Below, piece by piece: positions 34,344 to 46,113 of a DNA stretch of 64,000 nucleotides. The notes beneath the pieces were generated by a model that was given only the letters and a program-made list of their open reading frames with translations, did not search any database and was not told where the DNA came from. Source of the stretch: Coccinella septempunctata (Eukaryota; Arthropoda; Insecta; Coleoptera; Coccinellidae); assembly GCF_907165205.1 (NCBI RefSeq), contig NC_058197.1, forward strand, positions 3,164,501 to 3,228,500. Direction: 5' to 3'. Made by a program: the position numbers and the translations under genes. Positions within the stretch are counted from its first letter, which is position 1, and each line of letters starts with the position of its first letter.

Positions 34344-34571
34344 TTATATATAGGAACCTACATGGATTTCTGCATATACATCAGAGTCGTTAAATCTATT
34401 CAGGGACATTATTTCTATAGTTTTTATTTCCTCAGGAAAAACGTGTATACCATCTACAACGTGAATGTAAATGATGAAAAAGAATTCTCTAGAAATTATT
34501 AATTTTGAAATATTTTTTGGAGCAGCGAGATTTGAAACAAACTTAAGAATTGAAATACTAATGCGCTTCAA
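34344..34571 (-). CDS. 75-codon ORF on the strand opposite to the K ORF, doubtful
   Basis: Reads MKRISISILKFV...EIHVGSYI and is fully open in four unit copies (34344-34571 minus, 41843-42070 plus, 50235-50462 plus, 52207-52434 minus). In units 1 and 3 a T-run length change or sequence loss alters it. No domain, promoter or homologue is recognised. It may be an exon of an unknown gene or a chance ORF. Confidence 0.2.
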   Translation of the reverse strand: MKRISISILKFVSNLAAPKNISKLIISREFFFIIYIHVVDGIHVFPEEIKTIEIMSLNRFNDSDVYAEIHVGSYI

Positions 34572-35239
34572 TACTTGCTTATCTAGATAGTTATTATCTG
34601 TATCGATAACTTATACTTTTCAATTGTTGATATTTTATCATTTCATGATATCAGAAACGTTTGAAAAAATAAACAGTAATATAGTATATTCTTTCTGTAA
34701 GAAAAATACTCTGGACAATTATCATTTAAATTCGCATATGTTTCATAAACTCATAATTATATAAAACACTCTATAATTTTAGGTATTTTTAGTGTTAGGC
34801 TCAAGTATCACAAAATAACAAAATATTTTATAGATATCTCTGATGATCTCTGATGATATATCAGACTTGCACTCTGAATTCATACATAACCTATTGCTTG
34901 ATTGCAGGTCAAGAAGCGTTCAGTGGATTTTTTTTTTGCATAGTACTTGAAACAGTTCTAACTGTTAACTTTTATGATTCCCTATCAATTTTTATTTGTT
35001 TTAAAAATTTATGTTTCATTAAGAATATGCTGTAAATTCAAATATCAGACTTGCACTCCAATATTATGAATTTTCTATTTCTTGATCGCAGGTCAAGGAG
35101 CGTTCAGTCTTTTACGCATAGTATTTAAAACAGTACTGTTGTCTTTTCTCTACATCTAACAATTTTCAATTTTTTTCGAAGTTAATATTTCATTTTGAAT
35201 ATAGAGCGCGGGCTGGAGTTACAAATCCTACAAAAGTTT

Positions 35240-35749
35240 TCATTTTATAGGTTTCTCCTTCTTCCTAAAAATCTCAATGTAGTCATTCACATTGAAAAGT
35301 TTGATATTAGGATCTTCTTTTCTTCTAATAGATGTCATCTTCAGAATCTCCTTCAGAATGAAAGACCTCGTCAAGCGTTTTCTCAGATTTCCGTTCGACA
35401 CATACTGCTTTTTTTCTCCAACATCGGAATTTATTTTCTTCACGACTTTTTGGCTATGTTCATCTTGATTACCTTCTCTCCTTGCAGCGTAAGTGTCGGA
35501 TTTTTTCTGCGGAACTTTTCCTCTTTTTCGTTCTCCTACATGTGACTTCAGAAAATTCCTGATTTGAACTGTTCTCCTCAAGTCAATTTGTTTAGACTTC
35601 AATTTTTCCAATCCCATTCTCAAGATCTTCTTTCTGTCCATCTCGTCTTCCACAATGAAAAAAATATTTAAGTATGAAACGATAAAATTCGATAGTATCA
35701 AAGTAAAAAAATGTAAACCACAACACAATATTTGCAGCACGAAGCACAT
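35240..35749 (-). CDS. unknown basic protein with hydrophobic N-terminus, copy K5 (intact)
   Basis: A 169-aa open copy in an inverted unit. It differs from K2 at a few residues (DTYAARR for DTHAARR, LKEILKM for LKEILNM, LKSKQ for LNSKQ, HFFTLI for HFLTLI). The hydrophobic leader and basic body are retained. Function unknown; see K2. Confidence 0.5.
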   Translation of the reverse strand: MCFVLQILCCGLHFFTLILSNFIVSYLNIFFIVEDEMDRKKILRMGLEKLKSKQIDLRRTVQIRNFLKSHVGERKRGKVPQKKSDTYAARREGNQDEHSQKVVKKINSDVGEKKQYVSNGNLRKRLTRSFILKEILKMTSIRRKEDPNIKLFNVNDYIEIFRKKEKPIK

Positions 35750-35754
35750 TCACA

Positions 35755-35790
35755 ACTGAATACTTTGTACATCTACTCCGCTGTTATATA
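35755..35790 (-). promoter_or_regulatory. TATA box plus initiator, copy K5
   Basis: Minus-strand TATATAA at 35784-35790 and TCAGT at 35755-35759, same spacing as in the forward copies. Confidence 0.65.
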
Positions 35791-36109
35791 GCCCCTCTAC
35801 CATCCCTCCCTAGCACCCCACCACCCAATTGCCCGTTCCGTCGTCTGATTCGATATTAGATTGCTGTGACTTAAAATTTCTATGGAATCAACGTATTACA
35901 TTCGTTCAATTTAACTGTCACAAGTCGGACTGTTTGTTGATTTATCCTTAACTTCCTATGACCAATTTTGAAGTGTTACTTTTATTAGTTGTATGATGAG
36001 CCTTGAGAAAGGAACAAAATAGTTCCGAAACGTTGGCGAATTCATAAGAGATTGTTTTTCAACCTGTCCAAATTCCTGCGATATTTTACCTATTGTGTTC
36101 AATCCATTA

Positions 36110-36113
36110 TTTA
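36110..36113. repeat. left target-site duplication of the LTR element (TTTA)
   Basis: TTTA directly before TGTAGG, repeated at 41555-41558 after CCTACA. The uninterrupted unit reads ATTATTTATGATACC here (as at 45480), which supports a 4-bp duplication. Confidence 0.85.
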
Positions 36114-36941
36114 TGTAGGATCCACAATTGTGTAAATATTGTAAATAAATGTTGTCGTGCATGGAAGACTTTAGAAATTCGAACTTTCCGAAGTCTTTCG
36201 TTGAAGAAAATAGGTCACAGCTTTGCGCCTTGAAACAAAACAGATTTCTATAGAAATCTGTTTCCTATAGAAACAATAGATAACTAGATTTATCGCCAAC
36301 CCCTACAGATGTTAAGAGAAAGGTCTAAACTTTATGGCAACAGCATGTGTAACATTAAGTCATTGACGCTGGCGTGAACAAAGCTTCTTTTAACATTGAG
36401 ATACGCCAGATGACGTTTGCTGATTGATGGGACAATTTGAAGACGGGGTAAGTACCATCCCAAGACTTGGTACTGCTGGAGTCCAATTGGTCCAAAAGTA
36501 AAAGAGACATCCCCTAAGTTTTCCCATCAGAAATGTGGGTGGGCCTTGAAGCTTTAAAATCATTGTTCTTTCCGGAAAAACATTCATTCAGAGGTACATT
36601 CAGAGAGTTAGATTCAGAGATTCAGATTCAGATTGATTCGCTAAGTGTCGGGTTCAGTTCTGAATATAGACGAAAGACGAATAGACGATTCAATATTTAG
36701 ATGTTTAGGCGATTAGACGATAAGAGTTTTATTTAGAAGTAAAGAAAGTTTAGAGTAATAGTCAGCAATCGGTCACAATATATTCAATATATTGTGTAGA
36801 GTGAATCCAACGTGTACATTTGTAAATAAACTTGTAAATAGAGTTCGAGTTTTATTAACAACACCATTAAGAAGAGGGGAAATATAGATTTATTTTTGTC
36901 TGAAAGAGAATCATACCCTAGACCAGATAAAAAAGCCTACA
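36114..36941 (+). repeat. 5' LTR
   Basis: 828 bases, TGTAGGATCC to AGCCTACA, with 6-bp inverted ends TGTAGG/CCTACA. It has several AATAAA-like stretches (for example near 36823). It differs from the 3' LTR at only about three bases. Confidence 0.95.
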
Positions 36942-36944
36942 TTT

Positions 36945-36962
36945 TGGGGGCTCGTCCGGGAT
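36945..36962 (+). promoter_or_regulatory. primer-binding site, tRNA-Pro type
   Basis: TGGGGGCTCGTCCGGGAT, three bases after the 5' LTR. The same 18 bases form the tRNA-Pro primer-binding site of murine leukaemia-type retroviruses, so minus-strand DNA synthesis is probably primed by tRNA-Pro. Confidence 0.85.
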
Positions 36963-37791
36963 ATCAAAGTGAATTTCATCAACGGGAATAAAAAGTTCAT
37001 ACATCAACCAGCATTTGAAGAAAGAATTGAAGCTACTTAGACGAAGTGCATCAACGACTGGAGAATTTCTTTCGACGTCCAACCGTAAGCAGCGAAGCAG
37101 ACGACGAGGAGCAACCATCGCAATTGTGAAGTGTGTGATGTGTTTAAAGGCCAATTTGTGAAAATCTAGTGACGTGCAAAACTTTTGGATCACATACGGA
37201 AACAAGGTAGGATCTTTCCTTATGGTCGACGAACGGAAAACGAATTGCTTTGTTGTGTGTTAACTCCAATAACTAGACGAAAGTTGCAGCACTTATTTTT
37301 TCGAATTGAGACTTCTTTGTTGAAAGACGAATTGGCTTCCAGGAGACATAAGGATTTCTTCGAATTGTTCGAATATTTTGATTGAGATTTTGCGAATAAC
37401 TTTTGTGTATTCAAATTCATTTATTTTTTAAATTAGACATTTGATCCAGTATTAGACGTTACGCACTAGAAAGAGGAGACGTATTTTTGTTTTGAAGTTT
37501 TATTTTGTTCATTTTTTTTTAATTACCATTGTGTAGTATTTCAAGATAAAGGGATTTTTGAATTAGATAATCATTCATTATTGACCTAGATAAGGGTGAG
37601 ACGAACGGAATCTGTAAGATTGTGATTCCGATATTTTTTTTTATAGATATTTTCATTTGAATTGTGTTTTTGTTGTTTTTGTGTATTGTGTGAACGATTG
37701 CTGATTAACGTTTTCGCGTGACCATTAGGTAGAGAATTTCGGTTCGTTTCATTTTCTTTTTCGTTTCGAGTACTCTTTTTCAAAAAGCGAT
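36963..37791 (+). other. LTR element leader
   Basis: About 830 bases between the primer-binding site and the ORF. I see no long ORF; it probably contains packaging signals. Confidence 0.6.
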
Positions 37792-40710
37792 ATGTATTTA
37801 GGCGAAATAGTCGATATTGAGCGCGGAATCACGAGCGCGAAGATTCCAGCCATAAGGGCTCTTCATATCATTTGTTTCGGCTCTGAAGGGGAGAATTACA
37901 AGAGACGTCGAGCTCTACGTAATTTTGCTGGGTTTTCTTGGGGAATAGAATCTCAAGAACATAAAGAGCATTTAGAGCTGGTCTCAAAGGAGTTGACTGC
38001 GGCAGATTTGACAGCTATTTGTGGAATATTGAATTTATCGTACGATGGGTCGACCGAAGAAGTAGCCAAGAGAATATGTGATTTTCTAGCTTCTCCCACT
38101 GAAATCACAAACGATGAGGAGGATAGGGAATCGGAAGATGAGCGGAGCTCCTTGGTTTCCACTCAAAGCCGAATTGAGCGTAATGGGGGCGAAAATCGAG
38201 AAGGTAGAAGTTGCTTTTCGCTTACGTTTAGAGATGTTGAAGACTCTATACGTCCATTCAGCGGAAATGACGACTATCCGGTTTCTAGGTGGATTAACGA
38301 TTTCGAAGAAATCGCAAGCTTGACGAACTGGACGGATCTTCAGATGTTGCTGTTCGCAAAAAGATCACTTACGGGATTGGCGAAGTTGTTTGTGCAATCC
38401 CAGTCGGGCGTTAAGACGTGGTCTTCTTTGAAAAAAGAGTTGATCGAAGAATTTGGGATCCGTGTCAGTACGGCTCAGATTCACAAGTTATTGGCCAAGA
38501 GGATTAAAAAATCCAATGAGAATGTGCAGGAGTACATTCTCACGATGCGTGAAATTGCCAGTAGGGCTAATATCGAAGATGACGCGGTCATTCAATATAT
38601 CATTGACGGAATCCTTGATGATTCTGGAAATAAAGTCGTTCTGTATGGAGCAAGGAACTTCCGAGATTTCAAGGAGAAGGCCCGAATATACGAAGAAATC
38701 GCCAAAAAGAGGAATCTCCCGGTACAAAGGAGAGAGGTCAATCCAAGTGAGAGACGTAGTACCGAGGGAAAACAGGGAACGGAAGTGAATCGTAGTCGTT
38801 CTGGACGAAACGAGGCTAAAACTAACAACCTCAATAAGTACAGTAAAAACTGTTTCAACTGTGGAAAACAAGGACACATGTCGAGGGAATGTCCGGATAA
38901 GGCCAAGGGCACGAAGTGCTATAAATGCCAGGGGTTCGGGCATATTGCAACGAATTGCACTCGAAAAGAAGCACAGAAGACACCTTCCAACAACGTAGCC
39001 ATGATGGAATGTGTTCCAAAAAATTCTGTGGAATTGAGCATAGGATCTTTCGTTGTCGAGGTTCTTTTCGATACAGGAAGCGACATCAGTATCATACGAG
39101 AAGACGTCTATAAAAAACATTTTAAGGAGTTGCCTTTGTCAGACGATGTCCTCGCAATAAGAGGCTTGGGTCATCATAAAATGAGCACAATGGGGTCGCT
39201 TCAGTTAGATGTGAAGATATGCGGTCATAGTTACTCACTCATATTCCATGTGATGTCGAGGGATTCTTCTGGATTCCAGGCGATATTGGGGAGTAACATA
39301 CTGAAGCAAGCGACGATTCACATTGGGGATGACGGCATTAGAGTCGATCCGAAAGTATCTGAAGACGATACGAGTCGATGGCTAATGAACATCGTTGTGG
39401 ATGACGAGGAGGACGAAATCGATGTTGGCCACATCGAAAACGTCGAGGTGAAAAAGGAAGCCCACGACTTGATGAAGAACTATGCGCCAGAGAAAACGGA
39501 AATTACGGATATAAAAATGAAAATAATTCTCAAAACTGAGGAGCCTATTTATCAAAGAGCAAGGAGACTTTCTGTACCGGAACATGAAGAGGTAGACAAG
39601 CAGATAGATGAATGGTTACAAGAGGGCGTGATCAGGGAGAGCTGCTCAGATTTCGCCAGTCCAATTGTACTTGTCAGTAAAAAGGATGGCACTAAAAGGT
39701 TATATTGTGATTATAGAAAGCTCAACAAGAATATTATCAAAGACAGGTTTCCGTTACCACTGATCGAGGATGTCATGGATCGCCTAGATGGAGCAATGTT
39801 TTTCACTACTATAGATCTGAAAAACGGGTTTTTTCATGTCGAGGTCGAGGAGAGTAGTGTAAAGTACACATCTTTCATAACGCCCACTGGGCAATACGAG
39901 TTTTTGAAATGCCCTTTCGCTGACGACGTATTGATCTATTCTATGGACGACTTGATCATACCTAGTAAAGATGAAAAGGAGGGTTTGGAAAAACTGAAAA
40001 GGGTACTGGAAGTAGAAAAAAAGTTCGGGTTAGAAATCAAGAGGAAAAAATGCCAACTGTTGAAGAAGAAAGTTCAGTTTTTGGGATATATCGAAGTAGA
40101 GGGAATTAGTTATGTCCTGATTACAACAGGTGTACCGAGAGGAAATGGTCAAGTGGAAAGAATTAACCGATCTATTATTCCGGTATTCGCCAAGCTCAGT
40201 ATGGATGAACCAACAAAATGGTACAAACATACAGATAGAGTTCAGAGGGCGCTTAATTCGACATACCAGAGGAGCGTAGATACAACTCCTTTCGAAATGC
40301 TGATAGGTGTGAAAATGAGAAAAAAAGAAGACATTGTGGTCAACGAAATCATCGAGCAGGAAGTCAGGAAACTGTTCGATGATGAAAGGGAAGAACTGAG
40401 GAAGAACGGAAAAAAACAGCTTATAAAAGTGCAGGAGGAAAATAAGAGAAGTTACAATTTGCGACGGAAAAGTGCGGCCAATTATAAAGAAGGAGAACTT
40501 GTAGCGATCAAAAGAACTCAGTTCGGATCTGGTCTAAAGTTCAGTAGCAAGTTCTTAGGCCCTTACGAAGTGGTGAAGGCTAAGGGCAAGGAAAGGTACG
40601 AAGTCGTGAAGATAGGTGCTCACGAGGGCACTAAGCATACGACTACCTGTGCGGAATTCATGAAACCATGGGTCAATTTCGCTGATACCGAGTCCGAGGC
40701 GGACTCGTAG
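37792..40710 (+). pseudogene. Gypsy gag-pol, one open frame but catalytic domains deleted
   Basis: 972 codons without a stop. Residues about 70-101 look SAP-like (DLTAICGILNL, then RICDFL). A gag capsid-like region follows. Two CCHC knuckles are at 354-367 and 376-389. The protease active site DTGSD is at 427-431. RT fingers follow with motif A TIDLKNG (D675). After KCPF (709) the sequence jumps to a motif C-like SMDD (717-720), so the segment between is gone. Another jump after about residue 777 removes RNase H, the integrase zinc finger and its first two acidic residues; only GNGQVER with E789 and a C-terminal GPYEVV module remain. Both deletions keep the frame open, so a gag-like protein could still be made. 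Function as polymerase or integrase is lost. Confidence 0.9.
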
Positions 40711-40726
40711 TTCAGGATGGCCGAGT

Positions 40727-41554
40727 TGTAGGATCCACAATTGTGTAAATATTGTAAATAAATGTTGTCGTGCATGGAAGACTTTAGAAATTCGAACTTT
40801 CCGAAGTCTTTCGTTGAAGAAAATAGGTCACAGCTTTGCGCCTTGAAACAAAACAGATTTCTATAGAAATCTGTTTCCTATAGAAACAATAGATAACTAG
40901 ATTTATCGCCAACCCCTACAGATGTTAAGAGAAAGGTCTAAACTTTATGGCAACAGCATGTGTAACATTAAGTCATTGACGCTGGCGTGAACAAAGCTTC
41001 TTTTAACATTGAGATACGCCAGATGACGTTTGCTGATTGATGGGACAATTTGAAGACGGGGTAAGTACCATCCCAAGACTTGGTACTGCTGGAGTCCAAT
41101 TGGTCCAAAAGTAAAAGAGACATCCCCTAAGTTTTCCCATCAGAAATGTGGGTGGGCCTTGAAGCTTTAAAATCATTGTTCTTTCCGGAAAAACATTCAT
41201 TCAGAGGTACATTCAGAGAGTTAGATTCAGAGATTCAGATTCAGATTGATTCGCTAAGTGTCGGGTTCAGTTCTGAATATAGACGAAAGACGAATAGACG
41301 ATTCAATATTTAGATGTTTAGGCGATTAGACGATAAGAGTTTTATTTAGAAGTAAAGAAAGTTTAGAGTAATAGTCAGCAATCGGTCACAATATATTTAA
41401 TATATTGTGTAGAGTGAATCCAACGTGTACATTTGTTAATAAACTTGTAAATAGAGTTCGAGTTTTATTAACAACACCATTAAGAAGAGGGGAAATATAG
41501 GTTTATTTTTGTCTGAAAGAGAATCATACCCTAGACCAGATAAAAAAGCCTACA
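40727..41554 (+). repeat. 3' LTR
   Basis: 828 bases, same ends as the 5' LTR. Differences seen: T for C in the ATATTTAATAT stretch near 41397, TTAATAAAC for TAAATAAAC near 41436, and AGG for AGA near 41501. No clean polypurine tract stands immediately before it. Confidence 0.95.
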
Positions 41555-42363
41555 TTTATGATACCTAAAAAGAACATATAAAATATTTTGTTATTTTGTG
41601 ATACTTGAGCCTAACACTAAAAATACCTGAAATTATAGAGTGTTTTATATAATTATGAGTTTATGAAACATATGCGAATTTAAATGATAATTGTCCAGAG
41701 TATTTTTCTTACAGAAAGAATATACTATTATATATTACTGTTCATTTTTTCGAACGTTTCTGATATTATGAAATGATAAAATATCAACAATTGAAAAGTA
41801 TAAGTTATCGATACAGATAATAACTATCTGGATAAGCAAGTATTGAAGCGCATTAGTATTTCAATTCTTAAGTTTGTTTCAAATCTCGCTGCTCCAAACA
41901 ATATTTCAAAATTAATAATTTCTAGAGAATTCTTTTTCATCATTTACATTCACGTTGTAGATGGTATACACGTTTTTCCTGAGGAAATAAAAACTATAGA
42001 AAGAATGTCCCTGAATAAATTTAACGACTCTGATGTATATGCAGAAATCCATGTAGGTTCCTATATATAAGTACAGAATCGTTATTTTTTGTTTTCACCC
42101 TAATTATACGGAGCACTACTATCTACTTCATGAATTTCATTTTCAATGTCTTAACCGAGAAACCGAAAAATTTTGAGTATATAATAATGAATAAATAAAT
42201 AAATAAATAAATAAATAAATGAATAAATAAATCAATAATAAAAATGAAATATTCTCATATTATAAGAGCTAAAAACTTGGTTTCTTGAAAAACGGCATGG
42301 ATTCCCCATCGAGTAACATGTGACTCTGGTGACATGACATTGAATTTTCCAAGATTTCCAGCT
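41555..42363 (-). repeat. U-repeat unit 5, right part (inverted)
   Basis: Unit DNA resumes with the second TTTA target copy, passes the open 75-codon ORF (41843-42070, plus strand) and ends beyond an R4-free target and an AATA microsatellite (42189-42231). Confidence 0.9.
42189..42231. repeat. (AATA)n microsatellite (inverted TTTA tract)
   Basis: AAAT/AATA repeats beside ATATAATAATG, an empty R4 target. Confidence 0.9.
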
Positions 42364-44612
42364 TTCAGTATGCTTTAACGATAGAATGGTGCAACATTCA
42401 GGAATTGTTGTCGAAGTCATAATGTATTTTAAACAGCATATCCACCAAAAAATTCTTTCGTTTCGTACTTTCATCGAAAAAAATTTGTTTAAATGAAAAC
42501 CTCTATTTTAGTCGAATTATGATCCATCCTATCCTTATTATGCCCAAAATTGACAAGGTATTCCTGGATATGGAATATTCTGCTATCGTTTTTCAAAATG
42601 AGGAATTATACGGAAATAACTTGATATTAGTCCGAAAGTCACACTAAAACATTTGTAAGGCCTCACTATCTCCAAAATTTAAGACGAAATTCGGAAATTA
42701 TATTCACGCCCAGTACGAAAAGAAGATATTAAAAAAAAATAACCAATACAAGTGACATTCAGTAAAGTGAAAATAAAATATCGCCAAAATAATGTCGAAA
42801 TTAGACAAAGTCAAACTTATGCAAGTTTTTGGCCGTCCGACTTCATTTGCTGTTTAGATTAGATATTTTATGATTTCTATGCTGATCCGGCTATCGAAAA
42901 TATTCAAAATGATTTTCAAAAGGCCGTTTTATAGAAAAAAGTTCTATTTTGAGATGCTGGGGTTCGAACATAAATCGATAATTAATTGCAATATTTCCGA
43001 AAAATGCATCAACAATCAAATATCTTATTTCAAAATACTTCAAAGTTCCTGCTATACAATTCCTTGATTTCGCAGGTAGTAATTATGACCAAATCGGTCC
43101 GTTGCGGGCGGAAACGTTGAGGGATGGTTTATTGTATTGGTTATACTGTACCTGTGTTATTCTGTACCTGTCACCTAGTCAAAGTAACAAATATTTTACT
43201 GTATACTTCAATACGTCAATGGTTTTGAATAGGGTTTTTTTTTGCTTATCAAGAAATAGTAGTCCCGTAGATCAGTTATGGCACTTTTTTGGTTTCCATG
43301 ATATTGTTCTGGTTTTTTTTACAGATAAATCCCCTTTATATTTGTCAAGAGAAATGAGATTTCGATAATTGAGTACGAACGTTGACTTCTATTCTATCTG
43401 TCTATTATATTCGTCAATGTAAACTGTTCTTTGTTTCAGGCTCAGGTAATTTCTTTTGAAATTAATTCATTTCAATGAAACATCCTCTACACATCCATAT
43501 AGCTCATGGAAAACTTCGAAAAACCGAATAAAAAAGTTACTTCCTTCCGTCATGAATTTCTTAAAATGGATTGCTGAAATTTATTAGAGAAAATAACGAA
43601 AAATTTTGGTTGCAGTAGCCTTTTTCTTGAGGTTGAAACTGGAATAATAATATTCGCGAGAGAACTGAAGCTGGCATATGGAATAATGAGAAAACAATAT
43701 AAAAAATTACGGTGCGTAGCGTAGCGTTAGATCTATGACGCCATTATAACTAGTGAAACTGAAAAGAGCAAATTTTTCCAATTATCTGAAGGATATAAAT
43801 AGTAGATGAATCCCTAGAACAATGTTCTTGAATGACAAAAAAAAGCAGGATTGGAAATTATCTTGGTTATAGTGAACCAATGTCTCAATAAATGAGAGGA
43901 TGAAATAACTCAAAACAAACGAAATTAATTCAGGAACATAATACACATTGATATAAAAGTGGACAAACAAATCAACAGTTGTTGGTTTTCATATATCTGA
44001 GTTGATTTCGTTTATTTATCGCCCTTATTCGAAGGCTCACTTATTTGATATCCTCCTACTTAATTTTTGCTGATAATTAGTATATCTGGTCATATTTTGA
44101 AGTTTTCATTTTTTTTATACCGTACTTGGAACGGGACCTAACGTTGTCTTTTGAGTACACCTTACAATTTTTAATTTTTTGTCAAACCTAATGTTTCATT
44201 TAGAATACACTCTATATCATAAATGATTCATTATATCAGACTTGCACTCTGAATTCATACATAACCTATTGCTTGATTGCAGGTCAAGAAGCGTTCAGTG
44301 GATTGTTTTTGCATAGTACTTGAAACAGTACTAACTGTTAACTTTTATGATCCCCTATCAATTTTTATTTGTTTTCGAAATCAATGTTTCATTAAGAATA
44401 TGCTGTAAATTCAAATATCAGACTTGCACTCCAATATTATGAATTTTCTATTTCTTGATCGCAGGTCAAGGAGCGTTCAGTCTTTTACGCATAGTACTTA
44501 AAACAGTACTGTTGTCTTTTCTCTACATCTAACAATTTTCAATTTTTTTCGAAGTTAATATTTCATTTTGAATATAGAGCGCGGGCTGGAGTTACAAATC
44601 CTACAAAAGTTT

Positions 44613-45122
44613 TCATTTTATAGGTTTCTCCTTCTTCCTAAAAATCTCAATGTAGTCATTCACATTGAAAAGTTTGATATAAGGATCTTCTTTTCTTCTA
44701 ATAGATGTCATATTCAGAATCTCCTTCAGAATGAAAGACCTCGTCAAGCGTTTTCTCAGATTTCCGTTCGACACATACTGCTTTTTTTCTCCAACATCGG
44801 AATTTATTTTCTTCACGACTTTTTGGCTATGTTCATCTTGATTACCTTCTCTTCTTGCAGCGTGAGTGTCGGATTTTTTCTGCGGAACTTTTCCTCTTTT
44901 TCGTTCTCCTACATGTGACTTCAGAAAATTCCTGATTTGAACTGTTCTCCTCAAGTCAATTTGTTTAGACTTCAATTTTTCCAATCCAATTCTCAAGATC
45001 TTCTTTCTGTCCATCTCGTCTTCCACAATGAAAAAAATATTTAAGTATGAAACGATAAAATTCGATAGTATCAAAGTTAAAAAATGTAAACCACAACACA
45101 ATATTTGCAGCACGAAGCACAT
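44613..45122 (-). CDS. unknown basic protein with hydrophobic N-terminus, copy K6 (intact)
   Basis: A 169-aa open copy in an inverted unit. It differs from K2 at a few positions (ILRIGLEKL for ILRMGLEKL, EDPYIKLF for EDPNIKLF, LKSKQ for LNSKQ). Leader and basic body are intact. Function unknown. Confidence 0.5.
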   Translation of the reverse strand: MCFVLQILCCGLHFLTLILSNFIVSYLNIFFIVEDEMDRKKILRIGLEKLKSKQIDLRRTVQIRNFLKSHVGERKRGKVPQKKSDTHAARREGNQDEHSQKVVKKINSDVGEKKQYVSNGNLRKRLTRSFILKEILNMTSIRRKEDPYIKLFNVNDYIEIFRKKEKPIK

Positions 45123-45127
45123 TCACA

Positions 45128-45163
45128 ACTGAATACTTTGTACATCTACTCCGCTGTTATATA
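45128..45163 (-). promoter_or_regulatory. TATA box plus initiator, copy K6
   Basis: Minus-strand TATATAA at 45157-45163 and TCAGT at 45128-45132. Confidence 0.65.
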
Positions 45164-46113
45164 GCCCCTCTACCATCCCTCCCAAGCACCCCACCACCCA
45201 ATTGCCCGTTCCGTCGTCTGATTCGATATTAGATTGCTGTGACTTAAAATTTCTATGGAATCAACGTATTACATTCGTTCAATTTAACTGACACACGTCG
45301 GACTGTTTGTTGATTTATCCTTAACTTCCTATGACCAATTTTAAAGTGTTACTTTTATTAGTTGTATGATGAGCCTTGAGAAAGGAACAAAATAGTTCCG
45401 AAACGTTGGCGAATTCATAAGAGATTGTTTTTCAACCTGTCCAAATTCCTGCGATATTTTACTCATTGTGTTCAATTCATTATTTATGATACCTAAAAAG
45501 AACATATAAAATATTTTGTTATTCTGTGATACTTGAGCCTAACACTAAAAATACCTAAAATTATAGAGTGTTTAATATAATTATGAGTTTATGAAACATA
45601 TGCGAATTTAAATGATAATTGTCCAGAGTATCTTTCTTACAGAAAGAATATACTATTATATATTACTGTTTATTTTTTCAAACGTTTCTGATATTATGAA
45701 ATGATAAAATATCAACAATTGAAAAGTATAAGTTATCGATACAGATAATGACTATCTGGATAAGCAAGTATTGAAGCGCATTAGTATTTCAATTCTTAAG
45801 TTTGTTTCAAATCTCGCTGCTCCAAACAATATTTCAAAATTAATAATTTCTAGAGAATTCTTTTTCATCATTTACATTCACGTTGTAGATGGTATACACG
45901 TTTTTCCTGAGGAAATAAAACTATAGAAAGAATGTCCCTGAATAGATTTAACGACTCTGATGTATATGCAGAAATCCATGTAGGTTCCTATATATAAGTA
46001 CAGAATCGTTATTTTTTGTTTTCACCCTAATTATACGGAGCACTACTATCTACTTCATGAATTTCATTTTCAAGGTCTTAACCGGGAAACCGAAAAGTTT
46101 TGAGTATATAATA

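Larger units (their letters stand above)
34043..34838 (+). repeat. U-repeat unit 4, partial (forward), ending at an inversion
   Basis: Holds a TTTA-type microsatellite (34168-34226, with interruptions), an R4-free target and the region antisense to the 75-codon ORF. At about 34832 it stops and the unit sequence continues in the opposite orientation. Confidence 0.88.
34839..36113 (-). repeat. U-repeat unit 5, left part (inverted)
   Basis: Reverse-complement copy that begins in the triplicated repeat region and runs through K5 and its promoter, up to the LTR element. The hairpin is at 36011-36026. Confidence 0.9.
36114..41554 (+). mobile_element. Ty3/Gypsy-like LTR retrotransposon, young, internally deleted
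   Basis: A 5441-bp element with two 828-bp LTRs (TGTAGG...CCTACA), a 4-bp TTTA target duplication, a primer-binding site, a leader of about 830 bases and one fused gag-pol ORF. I count three substitutions between the LTRs, so the insertion is recent. The ORF lacks most of RT, RNase H and integrase, so the copy probably moved using proteins supplied by an intact relative. Confidence 0.95.
42364..46113 (-). repeat. U-repeat unit 6 (inverted, near complete)
   Basis: Most complete inverted unit. About 1.7 kb without a recognisable gene (42364-44040) precedes the triplicated repeat (about 44100-44590), K6 with its promoter, the hairpin at 45384-45399 and the R4 target at about 46105-46115, here occupied by R4-7. 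Confidence 0.9.

Noticed and set aside
36001..36035. Active hammerhead ribozyme on the strand carrying TGATGAG...GAAAC
   Set aside because: A CTGATGA-to-stem II-to-GAAA core cannot be built: the base before TGATGA is A, stem II does not close next to it, and no matching stems I and III are apparent. Kept only as a resemblance.
37792..40710. Intact gag-pol because the frame is open for 972 codons
   Set aside because: The length is far short of a normal Gypsy pol, and direct jumps remove the RT core, RNase H and two of the three integrase acidic residues.
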